Of a stretch of 64,000 nucleotides of DNA, positions 62,041 to 64,000 are shown in pieces (the first letter of the stretch is position 1; the number at the start of each line of letters is the position of its first letter). This DNA comes from Zhengitettix transpicula. Lineage: Eukaryota > Arthropoda > Insecta > Orthoptera > Tetrigidae. The position numbers and the translations under genes are program-made. The notes below the pieces were generated by a model that saw nothing but the letters and a program-made list of their open reading frames with translations, did no database searches and was not told the DNA's origin. The DNA lies in assembly GCA_037074705.1 (NCBI GenBank), contig CM073596.1, forward strand, positions 20,170,501 to 20,234,500. The letters are read 5' to 3'.

Positions 62041-63777
62041 TGCTCTTGTGATGAGCTCTAATTGTCAGTCCTTTCTCTGAAGACGAACAGAATTTCCACT
62101 GATCAAAACATAGGATCATTATTGTCTCATTCTTCCACCCACAAACTGTTCTACTATGGACACATGAACACTAAAAAAATTATTTCTGTATTTCAACACC
62201 AATGTCAACAATTGTCAAAACAAGAATGAGACGATGGTCATTCATTAATAAGTAATCCTCAGTGTAATCCAAGTATTGCCATAAATTATATGATAAATGA
62301 ATACAGAGTCAATTTTTTTTATGGTCAGTCATTGCCTGGTGAAATATATCATAATAGACCACTACATCAATCAAAAATAGTATACATAGGTCACTTGACT
62401 ATCCATTTTGTCAGTAGTGTCACATATATTTCAGGAGCATATTTTTTATTAATCAATTTCCATCTGATGTGTAGGTTTGTACCAAGTTACAGGATAGATA
62501 ATTTTGACTTGTATCAAAGGAAATAAAATTACAAAAAATTAACAATTATAATGAAATTACCAGAATTGCCTATACTTTGCTCTTCTCACTAATATTTAAG
62601 GATGTACATTTGAGCAAAAACATTTCACTCAGATTCGAAAAACACAAATACTTGTTTCCACAACAATCTGTTAAATTTCCTTATTCACCAAAATGAGTAT
62701 ACATTCTATACTTAATTCTATCAATTAATAGCCAAGGTTATAATTATGGCAGACTACACCAAATGTCACTGTAGATGCAGTCAAAGATTCATTTAACCTA
62801 TAGCTTGATTAATTTCAGAATGAATTTAATTCTATTCCAAATGAGGCATGCAGAACAGAGTTCAATATTATTAGGATTAAAAATGAATTTGAAGTATAAC
62901 ATTATACTCTTTAATTGCAACCTACACTTTGGTGACTTGTGACCTGAGTGAGAGATTTAGTGTATTTAACAAAGTTTCGATACTTTATTGCCCCTGGTCA
63001 GATTGTTTGTTGAAGATACCCAGGCCCCACCATTGAAATTCATTGATATGTTGAATGACAAAAACTTAATAAATTGGCAATTGTGCCGAATAATACAAAA
63101 TCTCAGATTTATGTTCTGCTGAAAAGCAATTGTATTAATGGGCAGAATCACAGAGGGAAACGTTTTAGAGAATGTAAATTGGCATAGATGCTTGACTATT
63201 GATAGGTGATAGAAGCATTTTAATGATTTTAAATTTAAAGAACAATGTAAATCAAATAAGTTCAAGTAACATTGTCAATAAAAAGAAGAAAACCAGCAGT
63301 AGAGGTAGTGGCTGTGTCTGCTGTTGATCAGCTATGTGGAACTCGCTGTAGCTAAGGGAATACCAAAAGATCTGAAAGATGGGAAATTATATTCATGTAA
63401 CTTGACTGCATTCACAGGGTGCTGAGTTTTACTATTAAGTCATAAATATCAGACTTTCAGTTTAATTTACTAAGCAATATCTAAAGAAGTATCTAAGATT
63501 GTATTATTACTTCATAATCATCCGTATTACTAAACTGTGGACTTTGTTATGAGCAATTGGTAATGTGGTTCACACTATTTATTCAGTACCAATTTATAAC
63601 ATTTATAAAATGGTAATGATTTGTTTGATTCAAAGTATTTTGAATATTTTATCTCATTGTACTCGTGTCAGCAGCAAAACAATCGATCTCCATATTTAAA
63701 AGAATTTCTGTTGTAATAAAATCTTTTGAACTAGCTTTATAAACTGATTTAGCATTTAATTATGTAAGAAAAAATAA
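62041..63777. other. A+T-rich intergenic
   Basis: No gene recognised; ORFs at 62290-62526 and 62966-63265 are A+T-driven without family match. Confidence 0.45.
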
Positions 63778-63859
63778 TGGCAGCGGTGGGATTCGAACCC
63801 ACGCCTCCGAAGAGACTGGTGCCTTAAACCAGCGCCTTAGACCGCTCGGCCACGCTACC
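63778..63859 (-). tRNA. tRNA-Leu (anticodon AAG)
   Basis: On the reverse strand, 82 nt starting GGTAGCGTGGCCGAGCGGTC and ending in CGCTGCC plus discriminator A. The acceptor stem pairs GGTAGCG with CGCTGCC (one G-T). The A-box is TGGCCGAGCGG and the B-box GGGTTCGAATCCC. The anticodon stem CTGGT/ACCAG encloses loop TTAAGGC, anticodon AAG. The long variable arm (TCTCTTCGGAGG) is as expected for a class II tRNA. No intron and no CCA in the DNA. All stems look intact, so this is probably a working gene. Confidence 0.97.
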
Positions 63860-64000
63860 GATTGTAAATGTTTGGTTTATTACCAGTATATTTGAGTATC
63901 ATAAAATTAGATTTTTTGGGATTACAAATAGTAAGTTTTATTTTACTCATTAATATATTATTTAGTGTCATTTTTAAACTCTTAACTTGAATGTATGAGA
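63860..64000. other. end of window, A+T-rich
   Basis: Nothing recognised. It includes the tRNA's 5' flank. Confidence 0.4.

Overview
The window is nuclear DNA from an insect. It is about 60-65% A+T by eye, coding sequence is sparse and split by introns of up to 15 kb, and relics of mariner, Tigger/pogo, LINE, Penelope-like, LTR and short poly(A) retroelements are common. All three multi-exon genes have GT-AG introns with matching reading phase and resemble conserved animal families. Long introns and heavy repeat load would suit a hemimetabolous insect, but no species can be named.

Genes. (1) A MARCH-type RING-CH E3 ubiquitin ligase lies on + at 11074-22765 in three exons, about 264 aa; its last intron is 8.9 kb. 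(2) Kintoun/DNAAF2, a dynein-arm assembly factor, lies on - at 33268-28261 in four exons, 814 aa, and appears complete. (3) A Golgi 2-O-sulfotransferase of the pipe/uronyl 2-sulfotransferase family lies on + at 41194-60285 in five exons, about 341 aa; its first intron is 15.3 kb. A tRNA-Leu(AAG) lies on - at 63778-63859. A 76-codon ORF with one hydrophobic segment (417-647, -) is a weaker candidate. The genes look functionally unrelated: membrane-protein ubiquitination, motile cilia, and glycosaminoglycan sulfation.

Layout. 1-11 kb is repeat-rich intergenic DNA: a LINE relic, a mariner with both ends and TA duplications (2281-3550), a CpG-rich block (4640-5110), an inverted pair of short retroposons (5359-6236), a four-unit tandem array of about 300 bp (7716-8965), and dispersed repeats. 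11-22.8 kb is the MARCH gene, with introns full of LINEs, palindromes and a triplicated A+T-rich block. 22.8-28.2 kb is A+T-rich and non-coding. 28.2-33.3 kb is kintoun. 33.3-41.1 kb is intergenic, with Penelope-type hammerhead-like motifs, a Tigger/pogo MITE (37406-37936) and LTR relics. 41.1-60.3 kb is the sulfotransferase gene, with many insertions in its introns. 60.3-64 kb is A+T-rich flank with two hairpins and the tRNA.

The most interesting non-gene signals are: a scattered hammerhead-ribozyme-like core motif typical of Penelope-like elements; a multi-copy poly(A) retroposon with a shared conserved reading frame, one copy carrying tandem 5' modules; a chimeric LINE insertion with a 14-bp target duplication; paired inverted LTR/PBS-like motifs; and several long imperfect hairpins.
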